Notes: a model not told the origin generated them from the letters alone. 64,000 bases of DNA from an uncultured Gemmatimonadales bacterium (GCA_937919655.1 CALFPJ010000004.1:1-64000), one strand, 5' to 3'. Shown: positions 1 through 9,458, counted from the stretch's first letter. Program-made: numbers and translations.

Positions 1-1
1 C

Positions 2-571
2 TCCGGGCCCAGCTTGAGAGCATCTAGCGGCACATATGACTCCATCGACCCGGTTGAACGCAATCAATTTTTTGTGGCGCTCAACCTGAGCCTCCTGGGA
101 GATCGAGCCCGCGCGGAGGGTGTCATTGATGACTACGAGACACTCAACCCAGAGACTGAACGCGGTATCGAGACCCGAATGAATTTGTTCAGGCTGGTCC
201 TCAATGTGAGGATCGCGTCGGGTGATACGGCTGGCGCCCTGGGCGCCTTGGTTGACGCCGCTGACGCGTACGGGTGTTCGACTTGTTTCACAGTCGAAGA
301 GGCGAGGATCGCCGAGCACACCGGCCAGGTTGACGAGGCCATCCGGCGTCACGAGACCGTGGTTGAGGGCGGTTGCGCCTTCTTCGAGCTCAACGGCCCC
401 CATCGGCTCAGGTCGACGCTGGTGCTCGGGCCACTCTACGAACAGACAGGAAACACCGCGAAGGCCATCGAGGCATACCAGCGTGTCATCGACCAATGGT
501 CGAATGCGGACGCCCGGGGCATGCAGACCGTACAGCACGCACGCGCAAGAATCGCCGCCCTCGGAGGCTAA
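2..571 (+). CDS. C-terminal part of a TPR-repeat protein, cut by the left edge
   Basis: The frame is open from base 2 to the TAG-free left edge and ends at 571, so this is the end of a longer protein; the TTG at 14 is not a convincing start. The visible 189 residues are helical, and the last 50 form a clear TPR unit (GNTAKAIEAYQRVIDQW). In Gemmatimonadota-like genomes such tails end long proteins that begin with a kinase, winged-helix or TolB-like domain, but the N-terminal part is outside the window, so the function cannot be named. TPR units normally mediate protein-protein contacts. It converges on the minus-strand gene ending at 599, with only 27 bases between them. Confidence 0.7.
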   Translation, partial: SGPSLRASSGTYDSIDPVERNQFFVALNLSLLGDRARAEGVIDDYETLNPETERGIETRMNLFRLVLNVRIASGDTAGALGALVDAADAYGCSTCFTVEEARIAEHTGQVDEAIRRHETVVEGGCAFFELNGPHRLRSTLVLGPLYEQTGNTAKAIEAYQRVIDQWSNADARGMQTVQHARARIAALGG

Positions 572-598
572 CTCCGAGGGCGTGTTCCTAGTGTGGTG

Positions 599-2239
599 TT
601 ATGCCTTGGCGAGGCCTCGGCTCCGTAGCTCTTCGTCGAAAGCGACGAGTTCGAAGTCATCTTCGAAGCCAATGCGGTCGGTGGCTGGCAGGTATTTGTC
701 GAAGCGAGCCTCATCACCCTTCAGCTCCCTATCGAAGAGGCGCATATCCCGCTCACTGGCTTCGTTCACGGAATCCCCTGTTGAGAAGACCACCTCGCCG
801 AGGGTGCGATTCTCGAGTTGGAGCTTTCGCCGCACGGTCTCACTCGCGGTGAATTGTTTGCGGATCGCAGGGAATCGATATCCCGTGGCGCCCGCTTCAT
901 CCACGCTGACATCGGCGTTCAGTTCTGAGGCCAACTCCTGGAGCGCGCGTTCGACCGCAAGTGCGGCCGTTCCGGGGAGCCGTTGTTTGACATACTCAAG
1001 CGCTTCTGCCGAGCCCACCTCTGCATCCCCATCCAAGGAGCGTGCGTAGACCAGGCCTAGGAGAACCCTCCGGATGTTGCGTTTGGCGCGCCGTTTGTTC
1101 TCCCGTTTTACGCCCCACATGCGTAGCCCGGGAAGAGCGAAGAAGAGCGCGCTGAACACCATCGGCACGAGCACGAGGCCAACGACCGCGGCTGCCCCGC
1201 CGATCCCGAGGCGGGGAAATATGAACCACGGCGAGGTCGCGGAGGCCACGAGCGTAAACGCGTTCATGCCCGCCACAATCGCGTTCGCCCCAGCAGTGTT
1301 GCCGGTGAGTTCCTGCTGCGGCTCAAGCCGCAGCCACGCCGGGTTGGGTTCCTTGGCGGGTCCTGAGTCGTGCGCACTCACCATCAGGCCGGGAAACGCA
1401 TAGACCAACTCGCTGTCCGGTGAGACTGCGGCTTCGCCGTCGTACGCCCCGAGGAGCCGCCCCATCTCGTCTTCTGCATCGACAAAGGGGAGTCCTGTGT
1501 GTTCAACCAGTTCGGCGGTCGTAATCACGCCTTTCCGCGCGCGGATCAAACGAAGCTTGCTTCGGTCGAGCTGCTGAGGGCTTGGGGTCGGTTTGTCGGC
1601 ACCGAAGACAAACGCGAAGACCTTCTTGTAGAAGGGCGCGCGGTCGGCCTTGGGTAACTGGCTCTCCCAGCGATGTCCGTAGTAGGGACGACCGAGGCGC
1701 CAATTTGGCGTCCAGATGTAGTACCACAGCCAGAAATTGCCGAGCCCGAAATGACGGTGTCCGCCGCCGCCACCGCGGCGACCCCCCAGGCCTCCGTCAC
1801 GGGAATCACTGTTCTTGTTCGCGGTCAGAGCCGCGATCACCAGGGCGACGAAGATGATGAAGTACACCACGAGAAAGATCACGATGGTGGCCTTGAAGCC
1901 CTTCGTGAACACGTCCGTGGCCGTCCGCTTCAGGCGGGCCAGCAGGGGCTCTGTGCCTCGCTGGATGAGCTTCTCATCGAAGCGATACAGGAGCTCCCCC
2001 GAATCCGCCACATCTAGATGCCCGTGGTGCGTTTCGAGCAGTTCCTTCAGGCCCACACGCACGTTGTCCGAGGCGAGTCCGGAATCAGCAGTCAGGTCAC
2101 CGACCGTACCTCGTCCCTGCAGACGGCGCAGCGAGGCGAGAAGATCAGCTTTGTTTTCCGCGAGGGTGATCGTGCTCAAGGAAGTCTCAGGTGTGAGGTC
2201 TGCATCGGCTAGTTTCCCGTATAAGAAGTTCGTTTGCAT
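599..2239 (-). CDS. Unknown membrane protein with winged-helix-like N-terminus and Gly-rich linker
   Basis: No family is recognised. From the ATG at 2239 it has 546 residues: a 90-residue helical N-terminus that looks like a winged-helix module, a strong membrane segment near residues 117-140, a Gly/His-rich linker, a Trp/Tyr-rich patch near 168-190, a second winged-helix-like module, another hydrophobic region around 350-390, and a charged soluble C-terminus. The layout suggests a membrane-anchored protein with regulatory-type folds inside the cell, which is inference. The start is unusual. The ATG at 2239 lies inside the terminal inverted repeat of a dispersed element (2210-2372), and the frame runs further through the element to 2320. 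A TTG at 2179 outside the element could be the ancestral start. Real coding is likely from about 2179 onward. Confidence 0.65.
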   Translation of the reverse strand: MQTNFLYGKLADADLTPETSLSTITLAENKADLLASLRRLQGRGTVGDLTADSGLASDNVRVGLKELLETHHGHLDVADSGELLYRFDEKLIQRGTEPLLARLKRTATDVFTKGFKATIVIFLVVYFIIFVALVIAALTANKNSDSRDGGLGGRRGGGGGHRHFGLGNFWLWYYIWTPNWRLGRPYYGHRWESQLPKADRAPFYKKVFAFVFGADKPTPSPQQLDRSKLRLIRARKGVITTAELVEHTGLPFVDAEDEMGRLLGAYDGEAAVSPDSELVYAFPGLMVSAHDSGPAKEPNPAWLRLEPQQELTGNTAGANAIVAGMNAFTLVASATSPWFIFPRLGIGGAAAVVGLVLVPMVFSALFFALPGLRMWGVKRENKRRAKRNIRRVLLGLVYARSLDGDAEVGSAEALEYVKQRLPGTAALAVERALQELASELNADVSVDEAGATGYRFPAIRKQFTASETVRRKLQLENRTLGEVVFSTGDSVNEASERDMRLFDRELKGDEARFDKYLPATDRIGFEDDFELVAFDEELRSRGLAKA

Positions 2240-2372
2240 TCGAACGCCGCTGCATCCACGCTGGCTTCGTTGCTCCTCCGCAAAATAGCGATGCTGTTCC
2301 TTGTCGTCGCGCCTTGCCATCGCGGCGCATCGGCACTCTCGGTGCTCAACGAACTTCTGTTACGAGACACTA
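2210..2372. mobile_element. 163-bp inverted-repeat element, copy A (MITE-like)
   Basis: The left arm 2210-2234 and right arm 2348-2372 are inverted copies of about 25 bp with some mismatches; both have outer ends TAGT/ACTA and inner ends GTTCGTT/AACGAAC. The 113-bp core is nearly identical to that of copy B at 47403-47565. The core centre (AATAGC-GAT-GCTGTT) forms a short hairpin with one G-U pair. There is no transposase gene inside. TA at both outer ends suggests a TA target-site duplication as in IS630/Tc1-mariner elements; this is inference. The element covers the 5' end of the neighbouring minus-strand gene and supplies an ATG to it. Confidence 0.8.
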
Positions 2373-2423
2373 GGTGACTGCTACTACGATAGCGTCAATG
2401 AGATCCTTCCGACGGTTCCGAAG

Positions 2424-3899
2424 CTATGAAGCCTTATCCCCGTCCATGAGGCGGAGGACCGTCTCGCTCGCCGCGTCGGTCCCAATGAGCGAGAGCCCTA
2501 CATATGCTCCAGTGGACAGCAGCATCGCCGGAAAGATTTCATGAATGATTTCCGAGCCTGGCACGAACGTCCACGTCAGAAGCACCACGATTCCTGTCAC
2601 GAATGAACCAATGACCGCGTTCCCGTTACCGCGCTTCCAGTGGAGGCCGAGCACGAGCGTCGGGAAGAAACAGGCGCCATAGAGGGCGCCACTGAAGGCC
2701 GTGAGCTCCACGATGCCCCCCGGGGGGTTCAACGATATGAGCATGGTGATGAAGGCGAAGAGCGCGACCCATCCCTTGGTCCAGGCCATCTCTTGTTTTT
2801 CACTCCTCCCGGGAACCACGATCGCGGCGAGGTCACGTTCGGCAGTCGAGGCCATCACGAGGAGGACGCTGTCCAGTGATGACATCGCGGCAGCGACCAT
2901 CGCGACCATGAGGAAGGCGCTGGTGCCCTGGCCGAACACTTCGCTCAGAAGTCGCGGCACAACGAGATCTGTATCATCGATGCCGGAAGGGAAGATCCGA
3001 CGAGCGTACATGCCCACCGGTATCAGGAGGGAAAAGACCGCCGCGAACGTCACCGATGACACGATCATTCCCGTGCGAATCGCCTTGTCCCCTTCTAACG
3101 CGAAGAATCGCGACAGCTGACGTGGCTCCACCACGAACTTCACTAACCCCGCGACCATGGTGCCGATCAGAACAGGAATCGCGACTCCGCCGCCCCATGT
3201 GAAGAGTTCCTCGCCACCGGGTTGGGCTCGGACCTCCAAAATCGAACCCAGTCCGCCTGCGGCACTTACGGTGCCCGCGAACAGCAGCACCGCAGCCAGC
3301 ATCATGACGACCCCTTGCACGGCATCGGTTTTTACGACGCTGATGAAGCCGCCGATCATCGTATACGTCATCACCACGAAGAAGACGATTACGATCGAAA
3401 TTTTGTAAGGAATCTCGAGAAATACCTCGAGGAGGTTGCCGATTCCCTTGAAGACCGCCGTCATGTAGAAGAACGACGCGGCGATCACGATGACCGCAGC
3501 GAAGACCCTCGCGGCGGTGCTATTGAACCGAAATCCTATGAAGTCCGGGATCGTGAGGGAGTCCATGGCGGCGGTGAAGCTACGCAGCCTTGGTGCCACG
3601 ACGATCCAAGCGAACAGGCAGAACGCCACCGACGCGGGAATAAAGAGCAACCAAGGCAGGCCCCAGGCGTACGTCCGGCCGCTGAAGCCCACGAACGAGT
3701 TGGTGCTGGCGTAGGTCGCGAAAAAAGAGAGCCCAATGACCCAGCCGCCCATGCTGCGGCCGCCCACGTAGTAGTCGGCAAGGTCCTTCGTTTGCCTTTT
3801 TCCCGACCATGCATGATGTGCGAGCATCACGGTATAGATGGCCAGGAGCGTGTGGACCATCCAAAACTCGCGCAGGTTGCCCAGCACGGCGTCGATCAT
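2424..3899 (-). CDS. Sodium:solute symporter family (SSS) transporter
   Basis: A 491-residue polytopic membrane protein with about 13 hydrophobic segments. The N-terminal DYYVGGRSMGGWVIGLSFFA stretch followed by the Thr/Ser-rich helix (ATYASTNSFVGFSG) is the typical start of the SSS/LeuT-fold sodium symporters, and the Asp-Ala-Val-Gln-Gly helix near residue 195 fits the same family. It should import a small solute with sodium across the inner membrane. The substrate cannot be read from the sequence. The next gene upstream on the same strand is an acyl-CoA synthetase ending at 4034, 134 bases away, so uptake and CoA activation of a carboxylate is a reasonable guess. The length is usual for the family and the ATG at 3899 gives the full first helix. 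Confidence 0.88.
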   Translation of the reverse strand: MIDAVLGNLREFWMVHTLLAIYTVMLAHHAWSGKRQTKDLADYYVGGRSMGGWVIGLSFFATYASTNSFVGFSGRTYAWGLPWLLFIPASVAFCLFAWIVVAPRLRSFTAAMDSLTIPDFIGFRFNSTAARVFAAVIVIAASFFYMTAVFKGIGNLLEVFLEIPYKISIVIVFFVVMTYTMIGGFISVVKTDAVQGVVMMLAAVLLFAGTVSAAGGLGSILEVRAQPGGEELFTWGGGVAIPVLIGTMVAGLVKFVVEPRQLSRFFALEGDKAIRTGMIVSSVTFAAVFSLLIPVGMYARRIFPSGIDDTDLVVPRLLSEVFGQGTSAFLMVAMVAAAMSSLDSVLLVMASTAERDLAAIVVPGRSEKQEMAWTKGWVALFAFITMLISLNPPGGIVELTAFSGALYGACFFPTLVLGLHWKRGNGNAVIGSFVTGIVVLLTWTFVPGSEIIHEIFPAMLLSTGAYVGLSLIGTDAASETVLRLMDGDKAS

Positions 3900-4033
3900 T
3901 CAGACCTCGGACTCAGAGGAACATGTTTGGTGCCTCAGCGAGCGTGAACAGAAGGTGCCAGCCGCGGTCGGGCAAGCGTGGCTTCGAAGATGGGGGCCCG
4001 CTGCGCGCTGTACACCGTGGCGCGCCGCACAAC

Positions 4034-5539
4034 TCACTCCTCTTCTGTGACCTCGAACAGTTCGCGCACGGCTTGCTTCATGACCTTTCCCATGGCGTTC
4101 CGAGGCAGGGCGTCCACAATGCGTATCTCCTTGGGCACCTTGTAGGGTGCGAGTCGCTCTTTGGCGTAGGCGCGGAGCGTCTCATGATTCACTGCTTCTG
4201 ACGGGGTTCGCACGACGGCGGCACAGACCTTGTCGCCCCAATCAGCGTCGGGAACACCGACTACCGCACAGTCTGTCACGCCGGGGTGCCCACGCAGGAC
4301 ATCTTCTATCTCCAGGGCGGAGATCTTTTCGCCACCAGTCTTGAGGATATCCACGCTGGTGCGTCCCAGAATGCGAAACGCACCCCCCTGAACCACCGCC
4401 TGGTCGCCTGTGCGAAACCAGCCGTCGGCGGTAAATACTGCTTCGGTTTCTGCGTCGCGGTTCCAGTATTTGGCGAAGACAGTGGGCCCCTGGACCTGAA
4501 TGTTTCCCTGGGTTTCGTCCTCGACAGGCTCATCCTCATCGTTCACGAGGCGGACGCTGACGCCGGGCAGAGGGCGGCCAACGTGCCCCGCTCTCCGCTC
4601 GCCTTCGAGTGGATTGGACAGTGCCATTCCGATCTCGGTCATTCCGTATCGTTCGAGGAGGCGCTGCCCTGTGATCTCCTGCCAACGTTCCAACGTGGGC
4701 ACCGGGAGTGCGGCCGACCCGGATATCATGACCCTGCACGCGCGCGCTCCGGCAGACCAAGCCTCTCGCGTCGGTGCGTCCGCATCCTCCCAGGCGTCGA
4801 TCAGGCGCCGGTACACCGTTGGCACAGCCATGTACACTGTGACATCGCCCCGGGAGAGCCGTTCCCACACGTCGACCGGATTGAAACGCGGTAGGATCTC
4901 GCAGATGGCGCCGTTCCAAAGTGCCGACGTCAGGATGTTCACGATGCCGTGCACGTGATGGAGCGGCAGGTGCAGCAATACCTGGTCGGTGTCGCGCCAG
5001 TCCCAGGCTGTAGTCAGAGATTCGACCTGTGCGGTGACGTTGGCGTGGGAGATTACCACACCCTTGGGCCGACCTGTGGTGCCGGAGGTGTAGAGCATCA
5101 TCGCCGGTCGTGCCGCGTCGACGCTCGGGAGTTGGCCCGTGGGTCCAAGCGAAACGAGCGCCTCAGTCTGCAGAATCGTTAGCCCTCGATCCTGCGCGGA
5201 CTCAGTGACGCGCCCCAATAGCTCGCCGTGGGCTACCACGACCTCGGGTTGCGCGTCATCCAGAACGTAGGCGAGTTCAGCAGGCGGGTGTGATGTGGCA
5301 AGCGGGACCGCGATGCCCCCGGCACGCCAGATGCCCCACTGGGTGGCGACGTGCGCCCAGCCGGGCGGCACAAGAAAACACACACGCTCGCCCTCCATGT
5401 CGTCCCGCCCAGCCAGCAAGCGAGTCGCGACGACGGCGGACGCGTCGAGGAGATCTCCATACGTGAAGACCCCCTCCGGAGCGATGACCGCAATACGGTC
5501 ACGGCGCGCTTCTGATCTCTCAATGATGTTGGGCGTCAA
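4034..5539 (-). CDS. AMP-forming acyl-CoA synthetase, malonyl-CoA synthetase-like
   Basis: This is an ANL-superfamily enzyme that activates a carboxylic acid to an acyl-adenylate and then to acyl-CoA. The P-loop TSGTTGRPKGVV, the LPLHHVHGI stretch, the A5 motif ERYGMTEIGM, the A7 motif GWFRTGD and the C-terminal NAMGKVMK lysine motif are all present. The LPLHHVHGIVNI region and the short length of about 500 residues resemble MatB/ACSF3 malonyl- or methylmalonyl-CoA synthetases; the substrate is inference. I place the start at the TTG at 5539 (501 residues). The frame stays open to 5701, but that extension is low-complexity and overlaps a separate small gene (5664-5873), so it is probably not translated. 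The SSS transporter follows downstream on the same strand. Confidence 0.82.
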   Translation of the reverse strand: MTPNIIERSEARRDRIAVIAPEGVFTYGDLLDASAVVATRLLAGRDDMEGERVCFLVPPGWAHVATQWGIWRAGGIAVPLATSHPPAELAYVLDDAQPEVVVAHGELLGRVTESAQDRGLTILQTEALVSLGPTGQLPSVDAARPAMMLYTSGTTGRPKGVVISHANVTAQVESLTTAWDWRDTDQVLLHLPLHHVHGIVNILTSALWNGAICEILPRFNPVDVWERLSRGDVTVYMAVPTVYRRLIDAWEDADAPTREAWSAGARACRVMISGSAALPVPTLERWQEITGQRLLERYGMTEIGMALSNPLEGERRAGHVGRPLPGVSVRLVNDEDEPVEDETQGNIQVQGPTVFAKYWNRDAETEAVFTADGWFRTGDQAVVQGGAFRILGRTSVDILKTGGEKISALEIEDVLRGHPGVTDCAVVGVPDADWGDKVCAAVVRTPSEAVNHETLRAYAKERLAPYKVPKEIRIVDALPRNAMGKVMKQAVRELFEVTEEE

Positions 5540-5663
5540 CGTGGTCAGCTCGATGTTCGCGGTTAATGACCGCGGAAGCTGACTCGAATCCGACGCCTGT
5601 GGCAAGCCGCGCGACAGACTCGGCGTTGGCAGAGGCCCGCTTCTACCTAGGGGACTTCTTCCC

Positions 5664-5873
5664 CTAGCGTCGGAACCGAAGCAAGAGCAGCACGCCCACA
5701 AGCGCGAAGCCGAGGGCAGCTTTCAAGATCGCATCGTGATCCCACTCCTCGGGCTCACGGGTCTCGCGGGCTCTGATCCCTTGATCCTGATGGATCGTAC
5801 AGAACGACGAGTCCGCGCTCGCGTCTCGTCGGCAACGGTCCCCTTTCTTGGTTTTCCCTTCACATTGAGCCAC
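5664..5873 (-). CDS. Small Cys/His-motif protein with one C-terminal membrane helix
   Basis: 69 residues. The first 30 carry Cys4, Cys14, Cys25 and His28 in the pattern CxxKTKKGxRC...FCxxH, which resembles the short zinc-binding DUF5763-type motif known from bacterial and phage proteins. A charged linker follows, then a hydrophobic helix at residues 50-66 ending in RFRR, so the metal-binding head probably faces the cytoplasm on a tail anchor. It lies just upstream of the acyl-CoA synthetase on the same strand. Its overlap with the naive 5' extension of that gene is the main reason for shortening the synthetase. The role is unknown. Confidence 0.6.
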   Translation of the reverse strand: MAQCEGKTKKGDRCRRDASADSSFCTIHQDQGIRARETREPEEWDHDAILKAALGFALVGVLLLLRFRR

Positions 5874-5961
5874 GGGTCACCTCCTCCAGAATGTGCACAC
5901 CTTATACTACGGACTAAGGGCCATTGTGGTTCACTTCGGCATGGACCTCTTAGATTCTGTC

Positions 5962-6549
5962 ATGCCTTACATCAAACAGATTTCCCTTGAAGAAGCCACA
6001 GGCTTCCTCAAGAAGTTGCTCGATGAAGCGATTGAGCGAGCCGGGCGTGTGTGGCACATCGTGCACGTAATGAGTCTCAACCCGAGGGCGATGGACGCCT
6101 CCATGAAGTTCTATGGAACGATCATGTTCGGCCGCTCACCGCTGACTCGTTGGCAGCGGGAGATGCTTGCCGTGGTGACCTCTCGCGCCAATGACTGCTT
6201 CTACTGAATTCAGGCGCACGCGCACGACCTCCGGGCTGAGGTCACGGGCTTGTTTGAATCAGATGTGAAGAGGGACGCCTTCGTGCACGCGGTCGCCCGG
6301 GACTGGCGAGACGCCGGACTCACGGAGGCCGACGGCGCACTCTGCGCGTATGCGGAGAAACTGACTCGCGACCATCGAGGTGTTGGCCCCGCCGACCTCG
6401 ACGTGCTGCGCGGGCATGGCTTCGACGACACGGCCATTCATGACGCCACGCAGGTGGTCAGTTACTTCAACTACATCAATCGAGTGGCGGACGCCCTTGG
6501 GGTGGAGCCAGAAGACTTCATACGCCCTTGGGGGGTTGGACAGGCCTAG
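5962..6549 (+). CDS. AhpD-like peroxidase-related enzyme, probable selenoprotein (in-frame TGA read as Sec)
   Basis: A carboxymuconolactone-decarboxylase/AhpD fold protein of the peroxidase-related type, expected to reduce peroxides with a CxxC redox pair. From the ATG at 5962 it has 195 residues. The frame meets TGA at 6205-6207, exactly at the second cysteine of the motif, giving Glu67...Cys79-Phe-Tyr-[TGA82]-Ile-Gln-Ala-His86. This keeps the family pattern E...CxxCxxxH, with selenocysteine in place of the second Cys. After the TGA the same frame stays open for 114 codons of family-like sequence to a normal stop at 6549. A hairpin at 6226-6243 sits where a bacterial SECIS should be. Alternatives are a nonsense mutation or a base-call error in TGC/TGT. 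Selenocysteine machinery genes are not in this window. An ATG at 5941 is another possible start. Confidence 0.72.
6226..6243 (+). promoter_or_regulatory. Candidate bacterial SECIS hairpin
   Basis: GACCTC (6226-6231) pairs perfectly with GAGGTC (6238-6243) around the loop CGGGCT. The loop begins 24 bases after the TGA at 6205-6207 and has G as its second base. This matches the general bacterial SECIS layout: a small stem-loop directly 3' of UGA inside the coding region, with a G near the start of the apical loop. The stem is short and does not extend well below 6 bp, and a 6-bp hairpin in GC-rich DNA can occur by chance. Confidence 0.55.
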
Positions 6550-9458
6550 CCTGCGGCCGGCCACGCTTCCTTAGCAGTTCGCCGACATGAAAGCCGAGCG
6601 CCTGAGGGGTGAACGGCTTAGAGAGGAATGCCCGATCCGGTTCCTCGCAGGCCGCCATCGCCGCCGGGTCGTCGAGGTATCCTGCAATGAAGAGCACTGG
6701 CAAGGCTGGGAAGCGTAGGCGGACGCGTTCGGCGACCTCGGTACCGCGAATGCCGGGCATCACGATGTCCGTCACGACCGCGCTCACGTCGTTCCAGACG
6801 TCGTCGGGTAGCGCCAGCGCCGCTTCACCGTTCTCTGCCTCGATAACCGAGTATCCGAGTGCCGTGAGGGTGCGGGCGACTACCGCCCTGACCCCGAGCT
6901 CATCCTCCACGATCAGTAAGGTTGCGCCGTCACCGCTTGCGGTGGCCAGCCCCTCTGATGAGGAGAGAGCGTCGGGGTCAACGACCGCCTCCGGGAAGAG
7001 AACTTCAACTTCGGTGCCGCGGCCAACCTCACTGGTGATCGAGACGAACCCGTAGTTTTGTTTTGCGAGTCCGTAGACGGTGGCAAGACCAAGTCCAGCT
7101 CCGAGGCCGAAGGGCTGGGTTGTAAAGAACGGTTCGAAGGCCCTGGCCAGGACGTTGGGCACCATGCCGGTCCCCTGGCCTGACACGGTCAGGGAGATGT
7201 AGGTGCCCTCGACGAGGCCGGCGGTAGCACCCGCCTCGTCCGCGGTGACCACTCGGGCGGATGTCCGCACGGGTGATGCTGCCCCCGCTGGGCTGCGCGT
7301 CACGGGCATTGATAATGATGGTGAGGAGGATCTGCTGGATATGGCCAGGATCCACTGAAACAGATGGGAGCCCCTCAGGCAGAATCATCTCGAGTCCATG
7401 TGTCTCGCCGAGGAGCGTGCTGAACGTCGTCCCCAGACTTTCAACGAGCGTATTCATTTGCAGGACTCGGGGCCGGTACATCTGCTGGCGACTGACGGCG
7501 AGGAGCTCTCGGGTGAGCTTCGCGGCACCCGCAGTGGATTCGAGGATGGCATCGAGGCTCTCAAGCAGATCTGGGTTCGCGCCGACCCCCGCGAGTTGCC
7601 CCACCGCCTCCAGGTTCTGGGCCTGTCGAAATTGCTCTTCGAGTTTCTTGTGTTCCGTGAGGTCTTCGGTCATCACCTCCACGGCAATTTGGCCCGTCTC
7701 GTCCACGAAGCTGTTACGGAAGAAGCGAACGCGGAGTAACCGGCCGCTCGGCGTCCGCCATGAAGTCTCCTGCGAGATCGCCTTGGAGCCAGGGGAGTTG
7801 CCCCGCAACTCTCGCTCGAGATCTCTAGGATCGACGAAGAATGCGTCCTCGGTGAGCGCGAGCGCGTCGGCTCTTTCGATTCCGAACATGGACAAGAATG
7901 CCGGGTTCGCCTCAATGAGCGTTCCGTCCATTTTCGCGACGTAGATGCCGATGGCTGCGTTCTTCAGAACCGCACGGTACCGCGCCTTCGCCTGCTCGAC
8001 TTTCCGCTGAGCTTCTCGAGTCACCGAGACGTCCATCATCGCGCCGAAGAGTCGCGCCGGGCGACCGTGCCCCCCTCGCACCGCGTGGCACCGGTCTAGG
8101 ACCTCTGCCCAGGTACCGTCCGCCCGGCGGATCCGGAAGTCTGAAGTGAAGCTGTCCGTGCTTCCCGAGACCAGGTCGGCGTTACGTACGGTCATCCTTG
8201 CGGCATCGTCTGGATGCACACGACTCGTCCAGAATGCATCGCCCTGTCCGAGGTCGATGTCGGGGCCAGCAAACACGTCGACAAAACGTCGGTTCCCCTG
8301 GATCCGGCCCGTTACGAGATCCCAATCCCACAGAGCGTCATTGCTCGCCCGCATTACCAGGTCGTTCAGGTCGGCGCTCATGGCGGCCGCGGCCTCTGCC
8401 TTCCTACGGTCACGAAGCAGCCAATTGTATTGTTTCGCGACCTCGGCAATCTCTCGTGGACCGGATTCACGAACGAGTCCCAGTGGCGTCGAGTCAGCGT
8501 CCTTCATTTCTGCGGACAGGCCAGATAGGGATGTCTGAATTTGCCGATTCATGGTCCGCGCATAAAGAAGCACGAAGAGGATGGTGAGGGCAGCGAGCCC
8601 TAGCTTGGGGTAAAGAGGCGCGAGCGCGGGCGCGTAGATCTGCGACGTCGGGATGCCCGCCCACACCAACCAAGGCGTTCCTTCGATCCTCTGATAGGCG
8701 AAGAGCCGCCTTATGCCGTAGGCACCCTCGGCGGTGTTGTAACCGGAGAGTATCGACATGTCGGCGGCGTCACTCGCGGACCTCAGCGGCAACGTGTCTT
8801 GAATCCAATCATCAGGATCAAGCGAGCGAGCAACGACGATGAAGCTTGTGTCGGTGATCGTCACGAGGCGCCCATCCGGGTTCTCGTGCACCACTAAAGT
8901 CTGGAGCGCGTCGAGCCCGAGCGCCATCGTGAGGATGCCCGTGACCTCGTGATCGTCACCCCGAATGGGCACCCTGAGGGAGGTCAGGAATTTCTGTGAG
9001 ATTCGGCCAAAAATGGGCGGGCTGATCGTGACTTCCCCGGAAGTCAGCGCCGACTGGACCCACGGGCGGTCGGAGACATCCCGACCACGATCATCCGGAA
9101 GCGGGACCACCGTGCACACGAGCGCACCGTCAGCTCTGTTGACGACAAGGTTCGTGACGTGCCGGAGGACCCGAGAGATGGGTGGTAAGGCCTGGGTGCA
9201 ACGGGCCGGGTCGAGTGAGCGTACGTCCGGCTGCTGTACCAGCTCCGCGGCGATGTCGACGGCGTCTGTGACATAGCGGGACACGGACGACGCCACTGCG
9301 GACGCCAGCCGATCCGTTTGGCTCTCGGCCGAGCGCAGGCTTGAGGCGAAGTCGGTCCAGATTGAAAAGCCGGCGAGCAGGGGGAGGGGCAGGGCAACGC
9401 CCAGCACCAGGAACCTCAGGCGACTCCGTATTGACCTTTCGGACTGCACGGCGTTCAT
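6518..9458 (-). pseudogene. Hybrid sensor histidine kinase, broken (frameshift, H-box lost)
   Basis: The first frame (9458 to about 7270) encodes a membrane helix, a periplasmic Cache-like sensor, a second helix and signalling linker, and two PAS/PAC domains, followed by a dimerisation region. The second frame (about 7270 to 6518) encodes the rest of the HATPase and a receiver domain with intact Asp (TDIVMPG) and Lys (LSKPF). Reading passes between frames at the GGG at 7271-7273, where one extra base turns ...SIT-VRTSARV out of frame. The H-box is also missing: QLAG is followed directly by VGANPDLLESL, as if about 12 codons with the AHDFNN motif were deleted. The G1 box reads SGQGTGM, with Gly for the usual Asp. 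Three independent lesions make a functional kinase unlikely. The ATG at 9458 was chosen over the TTG at 9482. Confidence 0.8.

Noticed and set aside
2239-2320. Protein-like frame through the 163-bp element on the minus strand (also open in copy B)
   Set aside because: The same frame is open in two copies only because the copies are nearly identical; substitutions change amino acids, and the other copies do not keep it. I treat it as non-coding.
5540-5701. N-terminal 54-residue extension of the acyl-CoA synthetase
   Set aside because: It is low-complexity, unlike the family, and overlaps the small Cys/His gene; the TTG at 5539 gives the usual length.
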